Source of the DNA: Streptomyces coacervatus
GTDB taxonomy: Bacteria > Actinomycetota > Actinomycetes > Streptomycetales > Streptomycetaceae
Direction: 5' to 3'
Assembly: GCF_029223485.1 (NCBI RefSeq)
Contig: NZ_JARHTP010000008.1
Location: forward strand, 372,001-436,000
Length of the DNA: 64,000 nucleotides
The translations under genes were made by a program, and so were the position numbers. Every line of letters begins with the position of its first letter. Within the stretch, counting starts at the first letter, position 1. Positions 9,095 to 17,791 of this stretch are shown piece after piece. Under the pieces are notes generated by a model. It was not told the origin of the DNA. It did not search any database and saw only the letters and a program-made list of their open reading frames with translations.

Positions 9095-11478
9095 GCACGG
9101 AGCCCGAGCCCACCGAGGACGCAGAGAACGCCGAGCCGGGGATGCCGGGCACCGCGGAGCAGAGCGGCGAACCGGACCTCGCGGCCCCATCGGCCGAAGC
9201 GGAGGGCAGCGCCGGTCAGACGGCGGGCGGGGCCGGTCATGCCGCGGAGAGCGAGAGCGGCGCTGGGGCGGCCTTGGCAGCAGAAGGCGGCGACGCCGGG
9301 TCGGCGGACCAGACGGCCGAGGGCGAAAGCGGCGACGACGCGGGCGTGCCTGCCGCGGCCGCCGCCGCGGGCGGCGAAGACGAATCTGCTTCCCAACTGT
9401 CCGAGGCCGAGGCCGAGTTGGCGGCTCAGCGGTTGGAGCGGGAGCGGATCGAGCGGCGCAAGGCCGAGCGGGCGGCGCCCATCGCGAGCGGAGCGAAGCT
9501 CAGCGGGAAGGCCGCCGATCTGCTGGCCGCCGTCCGTGCCGTGGAGAGCGGCGAGAAGCCCGTGGCCACCGCGTTCAGCGAGTCCGCACCCGCTCCTCGC
9601 CGCCCCGCCCCCGAGCCGGTACGGCGTCCGCAGCCGGCGCCCGCGGCCGCTGCTCCCGCGCCGGACGCCGTCGAGGCGGTACGACGTGTACTGACCGACT
9701 GCGGCGCACCGGACGGGATCGCGGCGCAGGCCGCCGCCGCCCTCGGCGAGGGCGCGGACGCCGTTCTGCAGGCGGATCCCTGGCTGCTGTTGCGCGTGGG
9801 CGGCGTGCGGCCCGAGCAGGCCGACGGCTTCGCGCGGGCGCTGCTCGGTGCGGAGTGCGGTCCGGACGACGAGCGGCGGGGCCGGGCGCTGACGGGGTGG
9901 CTGCTGGAGCAGGCGGCGCTCGCCGGGCACACGGCTCTGGAGCTGCCCGCGCTCACCGCTGCGCTGGCCCAGCGGGGCGTGCCCGACGCCGACGCGGCCG
10001 TGCAGAGCGCCGTCGCGGAGGGCGAGGCCCTGGTCTTCCAGGACGCCCTCGACCCGACCGCGCCTGCCCCGGAGGCGGCCGAGGAGGGCGAGGAGCCTGC
10101 CGAGCGTCCGGTCCGGATCCTGGTCGGCCTGGAGCGGTATGCGCTTGCGGAGGAGAGCCTCGCCGACGGACTGGCCCGCCTGATCAACTCGGTACCGAAG
10201 GAGGACGGTTCGGCCGAGGCCTGGGAGCGCGCTGCCGCCTCCGCGCAGGACTCCACCGCCGAACTGGTGCGCGCGGCCGCGGGCCACGGCCTGGTGCTGC
10301 ACACCGGCGGCGAGGCATCCCTGGCCGAACCGGCGGCACTGCTGCGGACGGCAGCCGCCCTCGGCCTGCGCGCCTGGGCGGCCACCCACAGCCCCACCGG
10401 CCGCGACCGCTTCGCAGGGCTGTGGGCGCCGGGCGGGGCTGCGCCGGGCGGCCCTGGGAGCGGATCCGTGCCGGGCGGCGGCAGGACAAGCGGCACCGCG
10501 CCGGACGCCGAGTCCGGCGCCGCCTCCGTCGCCACCGTCGCCGGGCTTCTCTCCGGTGCCGAGGGGCCCGGACGGGACGCGGACGGGGCCCTGGACCTGG
10601 ATCTGCTCGTGGTGCTCGACGCGCCCCAACTGGACGTCGAGACGGGGGCCCTGCTCGTCGAGTCGCTGCCCGACGGTGCCCGGCTGGTGCTGGCCGGTGA
10701 CCCGGGGGTGCTGTGGTCGGCCGGGCCCGGGCGGGTGTTCGCCGATCTGCTGGCGGCGCGGATCTGTCCTCGTATCGCCTCGCGGCGGCCGGACCTCGGT
10801 CCCCTGGGCGAGCTGGTTTCCGGTATCGGCATCGGGGAGCTCAACCAGGTCGAGGCCCCCGGCAAGGAGGTGGTGATCGTCCCGGTGCGGGACGCGGGCG
10901 AGGCCGTGCACCGGACCGTGCAGCTCGTCGCCGACTCGGTGCCACGGGCGATCGGTGTTCCGGCCGAGCAGACGCAGGTGATCACGCCGGGCCACGGCGG
11001 CGCGGCGGGCACACGCACGCTCAACGCGGCACTGAAGGAACGCCTCAACCCCGGCCCCGGCCGCTTCGGCGGCTTCGACCCCGGCGACCGGATCGCCTAC
11101 TCCCCCGCCCCGGGCCGCACGACACCGGGCACGGTCGTGAAGGCCGACGCCGACGGGCTGCATCTGTCCTGCGCGGGCGCCCCCGTCGTCGTACCGAAGG
11201 ACCAGGTGGAGCAGTCGGTGCGGCACGGGTGGGCGCTCACCGCGCACCAGGCAGTGGGCAACCGGTGGCCCGCGGTGGTCGTGGTGCTGCCGGGCGACGC
11301 GGCGCAGTCCCTGAGCCGCCCCTGGGTCTACACGGCGTTCGGCAGGGCGGACCGCCACCTGTCCGTGGTCCACGGCGCGGACCAGGCCCTCCCCCGAGCC
11401 GTGGCCGAGGTCCAGGCGAAGCCCCGCACGACTCGCCTGCCGACACTGCTCAGCACACAACTACCGGCAACCGGCTGA
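9091..11478 (+). CDS. RecD-like protein with degenerate ATPase motifs
   Basis: A 795-residue protein. Residues 1-110 are low-complexity Ala/Glu/Gly; then a helical charged part (LEAE...RIERRKAER); then helix-hairpin-helix-like repeats near 205-260; then a RecD2-like superfamily 1 helicase core. Motif Ia (SPTGRDRFAGL), motif III (LAGDPGVLWSAGPGRVF) and the C-terminal ALTAHQAVGN...YTAFGRADRHLSVV are recognisable. The expected Walker A is replaced by TGGEASLAE (405-413), with no Lys-Thr, and the motif II Asp-Glu is Asp510-Ala511. It is therefore probably not an active ATPase but may still bind DNA or a partner. GTG start overlaps the aldo/keto reductase stop. Confidence 0.8.
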   Translation: MSTEPEPTEDAENAEPGMPGTAEQSGEPDLAAPSAEAEGSAGQTAGGAGHAAESESGAGAALAAEGGDAGSADQTAEGESGDDAGVPAAAAAAGGEDESASQLSEAEAELAAQRLERERIERRKAERAAPIASGAKLSGKAADLLAAVRAVESGEKPVATAFSESAPAPRRPAPEPVRRPQPAPAAAAPAPDAVEAVRRVLTDCGAPDGIAAQAAAALGEGADAVLQADPWLLLRVGGVRPEQADGFARALLGAECGPDDERRGRALTGWLLEQAALAGHTALELPALTAALAQRGVPDADAAVQSAVAEGEALVFQDALDPTAPAPEAAEEGEEPAERPVRILVGLERYALAEESLADGLARLINSVPKEDGSAEAWERAAASAQDSTAELVRAAAGHGLVLHTGGEASLAEPAALLRTAAALGLRAWAATHSPTGRDRFAGLWAPGGAAPGGPGSGSVPGGGRTSGTAPDAESGAASVATVAGLLSGAEGPGRDADGALDLDLLVVLDAPQLDVETGALLVESLPDGARLVLAGDPGVLWSAGPGRVFADLLAARICPRIASRRPDLGPLGELVSGIGIGELNQVEAPGKEVVIVPVRDAGEAVHRTVQLVADSVPRAIGVPAEQTQVITPGHGGAAGTRTLNAALKERLNPGPGRFGGFDPGDRIAYSPAPGRTTPGTVVKADADGLHLSCAGAPVVVPKDQVEQSVRHGWALTAHQAVGNRWPAVVVVLPGDAAQSLSRPWVYTAFGRADRHLSVVHGADQALPRAVAEVQAKPRTTRLPTLLSTQLPATG

Positions 11479-11500
11479 CCGAGGGGGCACGGCACCCCCC

Positions 11501-11550
11501 TAGGGGCGCGGGGAACTGCGCGACCAGCCACAAACGACCCGCAGCCAGAC
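11501..11550. repeat. Dispersed Streptomyces intergenic repeat
   Basis: The sequence TAGGGGCGCGGGGAACTGCG followed by CGACCAGCCACAAACGACCC and GCAG is a wording I recognise from many Streptomyces intergenic regions. It lies 22 bases after the RecD-like stop. Function is unknown; recognition is from memory, not a search. Confidence 0.6.
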
Positions 11551-11580
11551 ACCGACCGCACCAACCACGCACCCGAACGG

Positions 11581-11620
11581 CGGCGGCGTTCACGGAGATC
11601 ATCCGTGAACCCCGCCGCCG
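11581..11620. terminator. Bidirectional terminator hairpin
   Basis: GGCGG and TTCACGGA on the left pair with TCCGTGAA and CCGCC on the right around the loop GATCA, giving an interrupted stem of over 13 pairs. It lies between the convergent RecD-like gene and the acidic conserved protein. Confidence 0.7.
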
Positions 11621-11641
11621 TAAAAGCGGTCCAGCCCCGCG

Positions 11642-12358
11642 CTAGCGGTCCGCGTCCAGTGGCTCCAAGTCCTCGTCACCATCCAGATCCGTGTCGAGGT
11701 CATCCTCGATGTCGTCGTGCACCCCGGCCAGACGCCCGTCGTCGATCTCATCGTCAAAGACCGCGCTGACGTCGAAACGGCAGACCACCCGCTGCGGATC
11801 GATCTGCTCGAACGGCGCCTCCAGCCACTCGCCCGGCTCGGCCGGTTCGTCCGTGGCCGTCACCCAGAGCGTGGAGTCGCCCTCCTCCAGACCGAACTCC
11901 TTGTGCCGCGAGGCGATCTCGTCCGGTTCGAACTCGCCGAACAGGATGCCCAGCGCTCCGTGCACCGTCGCGGAGGCCTCCGCGCCGTTGCCCGCGCCGT
12001 CCTCGGAGTCCGCCGCCTCCACCCGCTGCGCCTGCGCCAGCAGCCGATGCGGCTCCGCCACGGCGTAGTCGCGGCGGATCAGCACACTAAGCGCGTTCGG
12101 CTCCTCGGGGCCCGTGTACGGCGGCAGTGTGTCCTCCGCACCGGGGATCTCGAAGGGCGTGACCTCGTCGTAGCGGTCGTAGAGCAGCTCGTCGTACGTC
12201 TCGGCGGCCGCGGCCAGCTCGTTGAACGCCTCGTAGACGGCCTGGTCATCCTCCCCGGACCTGCGTTCGACCGCGGCCAGGTGGCGGTCGAGCGCGGTCT
12301 TGACCGCCTCGGCGGCGGCTCGTACCTCGGCAGCGGTGGGCTGCGCAGCATCAGACAT
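11642..12358 (-). CDS. Conserved acidic actinobacterial protein
   Basis: A 238-residue protein I cannot assign to a reaction. The first 80 residues are helical (AAEVRAAAEAVKTALDRHL and following), the middle is a compact domain, and the last 35 residues are strongly acidic (DDIEDDLDTDLDGDEDLE). I start at ATG 12358 (MSDAAQPTAAE); the longer frame to 12469 runs through the divergent gene. It is divergent from the DUF5703 gene with only 47 bases between. No membrane segment or signal peptide. Confidence 0.8.
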   Translation of the reverse strand: MSDAAQPTAAEVRAAAEAVKTALDRHLAAVERRSGEDDQAVYEAFNELAAAAETYDELLYDRYDEVTPFEIPGAEDTLPPYTGPEEPNALSVLIRRDYAVAEPHRLLAQAQRVEAADSEDGAGNGAEASATVHGALGILFGEFEPDEIASRHKEFGLEEGDSTLWVTATDEPAEPGEWLEAPFEQIDPQRVVCRFDVSAVFDDEIDDGRLAGVHDDIEDDLDTDLDGDEDLEPLDADR

Positions 12359-12405
12359 AGTGCAGACGCTATCCGTACCGGGCCCCAGCCCGCACAATAG
12401 ATGCG

Positions 12406-12594
12406 ATGCCGGAATACGAATTTGTCGACGTGTACGTACCGCGCGGGGTTTCCCGCAAGGACGCCACACGCCTGCTGACGGACCATGCCGAGTACGGACA
12501 CTGGGAGTTGGACCGTCTGAGCCTGCTGCGCGACGGCAGCCGCAGGGTGCGGTTGCGCCGGCGGATCATCCGCCAGGTGCGCGCCACGTGGTGA
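12406..12594 (+). CDS. DUF5703-family small basic protein
   Basis: A 62-residue protein, MPEYEFVDVYVPRGVSRKDA and onward, ending RRRIIRQVRATW. I recognise it as the DUF5703 family, common and nearly invariant in Streptomyces. The C-terminal third is very Arg-rich (RRVRLRRRIIRQVR), suggesting nucleic-acid or membrane-surface contact. No function is assigned. A strong terminator follows. Confidence 0.88.
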   Translation: MPEYEFVDVYVPRGVSRKDATRLLTDHAEYGHWELDRLSLLRDGSRRVRLRRRIIRQVRATW

Positions 12595-12619
12595 GCTGAG
12601 GCGACGACGGCGACGGAAA

Positions 12620-12653
12620 CGGAGCGGGCCCCGCCAGCACGGGGCCCGCTCCG
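12620..12653. terminator. Strong terminator, 14-bp perfect stem
   Basis: CGGAGCGGGCCCCG (12620-12633) pairs perfectly with 12640-12653 over a 6-base loop, preceded by AAA and followed by TTCT. It serves the DUF5703 gene and possibly chpC from the other side. Confidence 0.9.
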
Positions 12654-12705
12654 TTCTGCGCACCGTAGGGGAAGTTTGCGGTGCTTCATGTGGACATGCG
12701 CCGGT

Positions 12706-13530
12706 TCAGGCCGAGGCGCGCGCCTTGCGGTACATCACCGCGCCCGCCAGCAGCGCCCCCGCGCCCACCGGGAGCACGACGCCGATCGGCAGGTCGCTGC
12801 CGGTGTGCGCGAGCTGTGCGGTGCCCTGGGGCTGGGTGACCGTCTGGGTGCCCGGGTGGTTGGTGTGCGAGGAGCCGCCAGGCGTCTTGCCGCCCGCGCC
12901 GGGCGGAGTGGTCGGGGTGCCGGGGTGACCGGGGGTGCCCGGGTGACCGGGGGTGCCCGGGTGACCGGGGGTGCCGGGGTTGCCGGGGTGTCCCGGCTGC
13001 CCGGGGTGCCCCGGGTGTCCTGGCTGCCCCGGGTGCCCTGGCTGTCCGGGCGGCGGCGTCCCGTGGCCGCCCCCGGGAGGCGTGGTGTGCCCGCCGCCCG
13101 AACCGCCGCCGTTGGCGCACTCGTTGTCCTCGGTGGCGTTGCCGATGCCGACGATGTCGACACTGTTGCCGCAGACGTTCACCGGTGCGTCGACCGGCGC
13201 CTGGACGTTGTTGCCCGAGCCGATACCGGGCGAGTCACTGGCGTGCCCGTCGGCCTGGGATCCGCCGCCGGAGCCGCCGTGCCCGCCGCCCTTGTTGGCG
13301 CACTCGTTGCCGCTCGCCGGGTTGAGGATTCCGACGACGTTGACCGTGTTGCCGCAGACGTTCACCGGCACATGCACCGGCGCCTGCACCGTGTTGCCGG
13401 ACAGTACGCCGGGCGAGTCCGAACTGGAGCCGTACGCGCCCGAGTCGGCGTGGGCGTAACCGCCCGCCGCGGCGAGCACGCCGGTCGCCGCCGCCACGGT
13501 CATCAGGCCCTTGCGGGTGACCTGTCGCAT
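12706..13530 (-). CDS. chpC: Long, cell-wall-anchored chaplin (ChpC type)
   Basis: A 274-residue surface protein that helps make aerial hyphae hydrophobic. A signal peptide (residues 1-28, ending AHA) is followed by two chaplin domains, about 38-80 and 99-140, each with NVCGN and ECAN giving the paired cysteines Cys59/Cys77 and Cys120/Cys138. A proline-glycine-rich wall-spanning stretch follows, with repeats of GTPGHP and GQPGHP. The sorting signal LAHTG (240-244), a membrane helix and the tail RKARASA complete it; LAxTG is the form used by Streptomyces class E sortases. Together with chpH next door this matches the chpC-chpH pair of S. coelicolor. Start ATG 13530. Confidence 0.93.
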   Translation of the reverse strand: MRQVTRKGLMTVAAATGVLAAAGGYAHADSGAYGSSSDSPGVLSGNTVQAPVHVPVNVCGNTVNVVGILNPASGNECANKGGGHGGSGGGSQADGHASDSPGIGSGNNVQAPVDAPVNVCGNSVDIVGIGNATEDNECANGGGSGGGHTTPPGGGHGTPPPGQPGHPGQPGHPGHPGQPGHPGNPGTPGHPGTPGHPGTPGHPGTPTTPPGAGGKTPGGSSHTNHPGTQTVTQPQGTAQLAHTGSDLPIGVVLPVGAGALLAGAVMYRKARASA

Positions 13531-13604
13531 TGCTGAATTCTCCCTGCCTTCATTCCTGACCTGGAATCTCGCGAAATCCCGCGTGGAAATTCGCGAAAAG
13601 GCCG

Positions 13605-13643
13605 GTCGGCTCCGGAGCACATGGCACGCGCTCCGGAGCCGAC
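13605..13643 (-). terminator. Terminator downstream of chpH
   Basis: GTCGGCTCCGGAGC (13605-13618) pairs perfectly with 13630-13643 over an 11-base loop. It separates chpH from chpC. Confidence 0.85.
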
Positions 13644-13672
13644 GGGCGTGAACGACCCTCAGCGGGTCGACG

Positions 13673-13906
13673 TCACTTGTTGATGCAGGTGTTGCCGAAG
13701 GCGGGGTTCAGCAGCCCGATCACGGAGATCGTGTTGCCGCAGACGTTCACGGGGACGTGCACGGGCACCTGAACGACGTTGCCGGAAGCGATACCCGGCG
13801 AGTGCACCGCGGCACCCTGGGCACCGGCGTCGGCGACGGCCAGGCCCGCACCCGCGAGAACCAGACCACCAGTGGCAGCCGCAGCGGCTACGACCTTCTT
13901 GAGCAT
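13673..13906 (-). CDS. chpH: Short chaplin ChpH
   Basis: A 77-residue secreted amyloid-forming surface protein. Signal peptide residues 1-26 (ends AVADA), then one chaplin domain with HSPGIASGNVVQVPVHVP, Cys56 in NVCGN and Cys74 in NTCINK, which form the intramolecular disulfide. The start ATG 13906 has AAGGAGGAATA directly upstream, a near-perfect ribosome site that fits its known high expression. It stands upstream of chpC on the same strand but is separated from it by a strong terminator. Assigned by sequence and gene order. Confidence 0.95.
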   Translation of the reverse strand: MLKKVVAAAAATGGLVLAGAGLAVADAGAQGAAVHSPGIASGNVVQVPVHVPVNVCGNTISVIGLLNPAFGNTCINK

Positions 13907-14044
13907 TATTCCTCCTTGTTGGCAAAAGCGATCCCGTGTTGCTGATCGCATTACCTGTAACGAGGAGGAAGTAATGGAGCTACGAGCTGATGGTCGCATT
14001 CACTCTTCTCGGGCCCGTTCCGTACGCGCTGCCGATTACGAAGG

Positions 14045-15370
14045 TCACGACGCGTCGATGAAGCGGTCGAGCACGCGCACGCCGAACTTCAGGCCGTCTA
14101 CCGGAACTCGCTCGTCGACACCGTGGAACATGCCCGCGAAGTCCAGCTCCGGGGGCAGCTTGAGCGGTGCGAAGCCGAAGCCGCGGATGCCCAGTTCGTC
14201 GAAGGACTTGGCGTCCGTGCCGCCGGAGAGCATGTACGGGATCGCCTTGGCGGCCGGGTCCTCGGCCACCAGCGCGGACTGCATGGCATCCACCAGGGCC
14301 CCGTCGAAGGTGGTCTCGACGGCCTTGTCGGCGTGCACGTCCTCGCGCTTCACCTTGGGCCCGAGGATCTTGTCCAGGTCGGCGAGGAACTCCTCCTCGA
14401 ACCCGGGCAGGAAGCGCCCATCGACGTGCGCCGTGGCCTCGCCCGGGATGACGTTGACCTTGTAACCGGCGCCCAGCTGCGTGGGGTTGGCGGTGTTGCT
14501 CAGGGTCGCGCCGATGAGCTTGGCGATGCCGCCGAGCCGGGCGAGCGTGCCCTCCATGTCCTCCGGGTCCAGCTCGGTGCCGAGCGCGTCGCCGAGTTCG
14601 TCGAGGAAGGCCCGCGTGGTCTTGGTCACCCGTACCGGGAACTTGTGCCGCCCGAGCCGCGCGACGGCCTCGGACAGCTCGGTGATGGCGTTGTCCCGGT
14701 GGATCATCGACCCGTGCCCGGCGGTGCCGGCCACGGTGAGCTTCATCCAGTGCATGCCCTTCTCGGCCGTCTGGATCAGATAGAGCCGCCGCTGCTCGTT
14801 GACCGTGAAGGAGAAGCCGCCGACCTCGCTGATCGCCTCGGTGACTCCTTCGAAGAGGCCTGGGTGCTTGTCGACGAGGTGCCGGGCGCCGTACGTACCG
14901 CCTGCCTCCTCGTCGGCGAGGAAGGCGAGGACGATGTCGCGCGGGGGCCTGCGCCCGCTGCGCAGCCGGTCGCGGACGACCGCCAGGGTCATCGCGTCCA
15001 TGTCCTTCATATCGACGGCGCCCCGCCCCCACACGCACCCGTCCGTGACCTCGCCCGAGAAGGGGTGGTGGGTCCAGTCGTCGGCGTTGGCCGGTACGAC
15101 GTCCAGGTGGCCGTGGATGAGCAGCGCGGGCCGCGACGGGTCCTCGCCCTCGATCCGGGCCACCGTGGAGGCCCGGCCCGGGTGCGACTCGAAGATCTTC
15201 GATTCGAGACCCACCTCGGCAAGCTTCTCGGCGACGTACTCGGCCGCCTTCCGCTCCCCCGGACCCGAGTGGTCGCCGTAGTTGCTGGTGTCGATCTGGA
15301 TCAGCTCGCGGCAGAGGTCCACGACCTCGTCCTCGCCGGTGACGCCCCTGGCCGTGTCCGTCTCGCTCAC
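14045..15370 (-). CDS. M20-family metallopeptidase/deacylase
   Basis: A 441-residue di-zinc hydrolase. Metal and catalytic residues are in LLIHGHLDVVPAN, WGRGAVDMKD and LADEEAGG, the M20 pattern; a dimerisation domain with GTAGHGSMIH (His for the substrate carboxylate) sits in the middle, and SGGTDAKSF near the end holds another family residue. Such enzymes act as dipeptidases or N-acyl-amino-acid hydrolases. I start at GTG 15370, which has GGGAGGAA six bases before; the ATG at 15391 lacks a site. The gene ends the conserved segment before tRNA-Leu. Confidence 0.9.
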   Translation of the reverse strand: MSETDTARGVTGEDEVVDLCRELIQIDTSNYGDHSGPGERKAAEYVAEKLAEVGLESKIFESHPGRASTVARIEGEDPSRPALLIHGHLDVVPANADDWTHHPFSGEVTDGCVWGRGAVDMKDMDAMTLAVVRDRLRSGRRPPRDIVLAFLADEEAGGTYGARHLVDKHPGLFEGVTEAISEVGGFSFTVNEQRRLYLIQTAEKGMHWMKLTVAGTAGHGSMIHRDNAITELSEAVARLGRHKFPVRVTKTTRAFLDELGDALGTELDPEDMEGTLARLGGIAKLIGATLSNTANPTQLGAGYKVNVIPGEATAHVDGRFLPGFEEEFLADLDKILGPKVKREDVHADKAVETTFDGALVDAMQSALVAEDPAAKAIPYMLSGGTDAKSFDELGIRGFGFAPLKLPPELDFAGMFHGVDERVPVDGLKFGVRVLDRFIDAS

Positions 15371-15556
15371 GCTGCTTCCTCCCGCTGTCACTGCTGGTGG
15401 TTCCCCTCATCCTCCCTCTCGCCCGGCCGCTCCCCAAGACCGGACCCGGCCCGTCACACGCCGTTCACGCCGGACGGGGGGTGACCAGGGAGCCCTCGAA
15501 AGCCTGGTAATGTTTCCTTCGTCGCCGCGGGGGAAACCCCGCTCGACAGACACCTT

Positions 15557-15644
15557 GTCCGGGTGGCGGAATGGCAGACGCGCTAGCTTGAGGTGCTAGT
15601 GCCCTTTATCGGGCGTGGGGGTTCAAGTCCCCCCTCGGACACCA
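15557..15644 (+). tRNA. tRNA-Leu, anticodon GAG
   Basis: An 88-base class II tRNA with encoded CCA. The acceptor GTCCGGG pairs with CTCGGAC (one G-U); the anticodon stem CTAGC/GCTAG encloses TTGAGGT, giving anticodon GAG at 15590-15592. The variable arm GTGCCC...GGGCGT is long, as expected for leucine, and GGTTCAAGTCC forms the T loop. It marks the border between conserved chromosome and the accessory block behind it. Confidence 0.97.
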
Positions 15645-15684
15645 GCGGGACGTTCACGAGATCGTCCCGAGACGTTCACGAATT

Positions 15685-15716
15685 ACCGGTTGAGCCACGT
15701 GGCTCGCCGGTTTTTC
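15685..15716 (+). terminator. Terminator after tRNA-Leu
   Basis: ACCGG and GAGCCACG pair with TGGCTC and CCGGT, followed by a run of five T. The rest of 15645-15886 shows no gene I can support. Confidence 0.8.
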
Positions 15717-15886
15717 GTCGTTCCTGGGGCCTTCGGGCTGCACGGTCGGCTGGGTGAGGGGTTGGTGCGGTGGCGGTCCGGGTACTGCGCCCCTCACCTG
15801 CGGAAACAGGACGTGCCTGTGCGACGGCTGGTGGCCACGGCACAGGCATGTGGGGTTTTCGGGGAGCGGGGTGTTGCGGGGGTGCG

Positions 15887-17791
15887 TCACTCGCGTGGCG
15901 GAGGCTCGATCGGGTCGGTCGCACTCGGTTGCGTCTGGGGTGGCTCGAGGGGCTGGCCGGATCGGATTGCAGTGCTCGGCGTGCCAGGCTTGCGGGGCCG
16001 GATGCCCTGGTCGCGGCGGAACCGTTTGATGGCTCGGAAGTTCGCCACGAAGATGATCACGGCGTTGAGCAGGGTCTGCGCTACGCGTCCATGGGGCAGG
16101 CGCAGTTGGGCGTTGTCGATGCTGTCGAGGGCGGACTTCTTGAGGTTGCCGTTGCCGCCTTCGTTCTGGCTGCGCAGTCCGGACCAGGCTTCCTGCCACT
16201 GCGGGGTGAGCAGGGGGTATGTCTGCCGCCACTTGGCATGTACGGTGCCGGGGACGGTGATGCTCTTCGCTGTGCAGATGTCGGGGTGGGTGCCAGTTTC
16301 CCGCTTGGGCTTGGGGATGGCGGGGAGGGCGGCCGGGGTGCGGACGGTGGGGGCGTCGAGGTCGACGACGGTGGACGGGCGCGGTTGGGGGCGGCGGTAG
16401 CAGGTGACGGTGGCGTGCGGTCCGAGGGCCGGGCACTGCCGACGTTGATCGCCTGCGGGACCGTACTCCTTGATCTTGGTCTGGTAGCTCTTGCGGGACT
16501 GGATCAAGTCGAGCGCGTGGGCGCGGTCCTCGTCCGTGCGACTGTTGATGTACGTGGTGCCCGCGGTGACGAGCGGGGTGGGCATCAGCGGGCAGTAGAA
16601 CTCGCCGCCGACCAGCTTCATGCCTCGGAAGTCTTTCTGGTGGTCGACCTTGTCGTCGTTGTAGTGCTTCACCGCATTGAGGCCGAGCTTGAGCAGTTGC
16701 AGATGCAGGTTGCCGGCCTTGGCCTGGGAGATGCCCCGGTCCGCACAGAAGAGGTCCTTCACCAGGCCCCGGTCGTAGGCCGGCTGGATGGCACGCAGGG
16801 CAGCCGGGCCTGGTTCGGTGCCGGGAGTGCGGAGGATCATGCCGAGACAGACCGCAGGGTAGGCGCCGGCGAGGTCGCCGTGCCCGTGGCCGGGGAAGGC
16901 CGCCATCATGGCGTAGCGAAACAAACGCTTCTCCTGCGCCTTGGCCTTAGTCTCCTGCGCCGGTGTGGCCTTGCGAGGCACGGGCTTGTTGGCGGTGCCG
17001 CGCCGAGTGCCGGTGTTCGTGGGGGCTGCTGCTCCGCCATTGGGCTGTACCCGCCGCTTCTGCGCTCCTCCCTTCACGTACGTCCCAGCAGTGATCTCAA
17101 GCGAGGCCCGGTTCCTGTTGTGGTCCGGCTCTTTACCCCAGACCGGAACCGGGGTGTCGTCGACCGCAATATGGCCTTGCCAGCGCGCGAAGTCGCCCCG
17201 TTGGTAGGAGGCCATGACCGGGGCGAGAATCAAATCCTGGGCGATAGCCTCCAGATTGCGCACCGTATCTGCGTTGGCGCGCGAGTTCCACTGGCGCCGG
17301 ATCTTCTTGGCTTCGCTGAGCGTCAGGCGTTTGCGGCGGTCGTGAGGTGCCGGGTCGAGACGTTTGGTCATCGACGTCCAGGACCGGTAGACACGCTTCG
17401 ACGTCGCGTATTGCAGGTGCGCGATGTGGTCGATCTGGTCGTGGGTGGCGTCCTCGGAGATGTCCAGGTCGATGTCGGGGACGTCGAGCAGAGCTCTGGC
17501 TCCGGGCCTGAGCGCGAAAAAGAGCGTTTCCCACGCGTCGTCGAGGTTTGCGCTCTTACCCATGTACTGAGACAGGATCAGACCGATCAACACGGTACGG
17601 AAGGGGAAGCCCTTCGGGCCCGGCCTGTGGCTGTTCGAAGGGAGGCGTTCCAGTGCGCCGCTGTTGCGCACAAGGTTGAAGACCTGGTAAACGACGCTGT
17701 CGTCGAGTTTGCGGCCAGGAGCCTGCGGTGCGGGGCGTAAGGCGAGGCCGGTGCGTCGGCAGGGTTTGTTCTCGGGATTCTTCCTGCTCAT
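15887..17791 (-). CDS. DDE transposase-like protein linked to a recombinase
   Basis: A 634-residue protein of a family I know from actinobacterial mobile regions beside tyrosine recombinases. Possible catalytic acids are in HIAVDDTPVPVWG (near 198-210), LFCADRGISQAKAG (mid-protein) and SQNEGGNGNLKK (late), the order expected for an RNase-H-fold transposase. LNAVIIFVANFRAIKRF closes the domain; a basic, low-complexity linker (KPVPRKATPAQETKAKAQEK) interrupts the core after the first acid. Its ATG overlaps the upstream recombinase stop (ATGA), so the two are made together. No inverted repeats were found around it. A 27-codon remnant of a paralogue lies at 22917-22998. Confidence 0.7.
   Translation of the reverse strand: MSRKNPENKPCRRTGLALRPAPQAPGRKLDDSVVYQVFNLVRNSGALERLPSNSHRPGPKGFPFRTVLIGLILSQYMGKSANLDDAWETLFFALRPGARALLDVPDIDLDISEDATHDQIDHIAHLQYATSKRVYRSWTSMTKRLDPAPHDRRKRLTLSEAKKIRRQWNSRANADTVRNLEAIAQDLILAPVMASYQRGDFARWQGHIAVDDTPVPVWGKEPDHNRNRASLEITAGTYVKGGAQKRRVQPNGGAAAPTNTGTRRGTANKPVPRKATPAQETKAKAQEKRLFRYAMMAAFPGHGHGDLAGAYPAVCLGMILRTPGTEPGPAALRAIQPAYDRGLVKDLFCADRGISQAKAGNLHLQLLKLGLNAVKHYNDDKVDHQKDFRGMKLVGGEFYCPLMPTPLVTAGTTYINSRTDEDRAHALDLIQSRKSYQTKIKEYGPAGDQRRQCPALGPHATVTCYRRPQPRPSTVVDLDAPTVRTPAALPAIPKPKRETGTHPDICTAKSITVPGTVHAKWRQTYPLLTPQWQEAWSGLRSQNEGGNGNLKKSALDSIDNAQLRLPHGRVAQTLLNAVIIFVANFRAIKRFRRDQGIRPRKPGTPSTAIRSGQPLEPPQTQPSATDPIEPPPRE

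Noticed and set aside
9073..11460. Open frame of 795 codons antisense to the RecD-like gene
   Set aside because: It is a mirror of the high-GC coding strand. Its composition (Arg/Gly/Leu/His-rich) is not protein-like and the real gene on the other strand has clear motifs.
12676..13536. Plus-strand open frame across chpC
   Set aside because: The product is Gly/Val/Arg-rich with no family sense, and chpC is certain on the other strand.
13973..14465. Plus-strand ORF with a strong ribosome-like GAGGAGGAAG before ATG 13973
   Set aside because: It runs antisense through the M20 gene and gives Arg/Ser-rich text. The site may be chance within the chpH promoter region.
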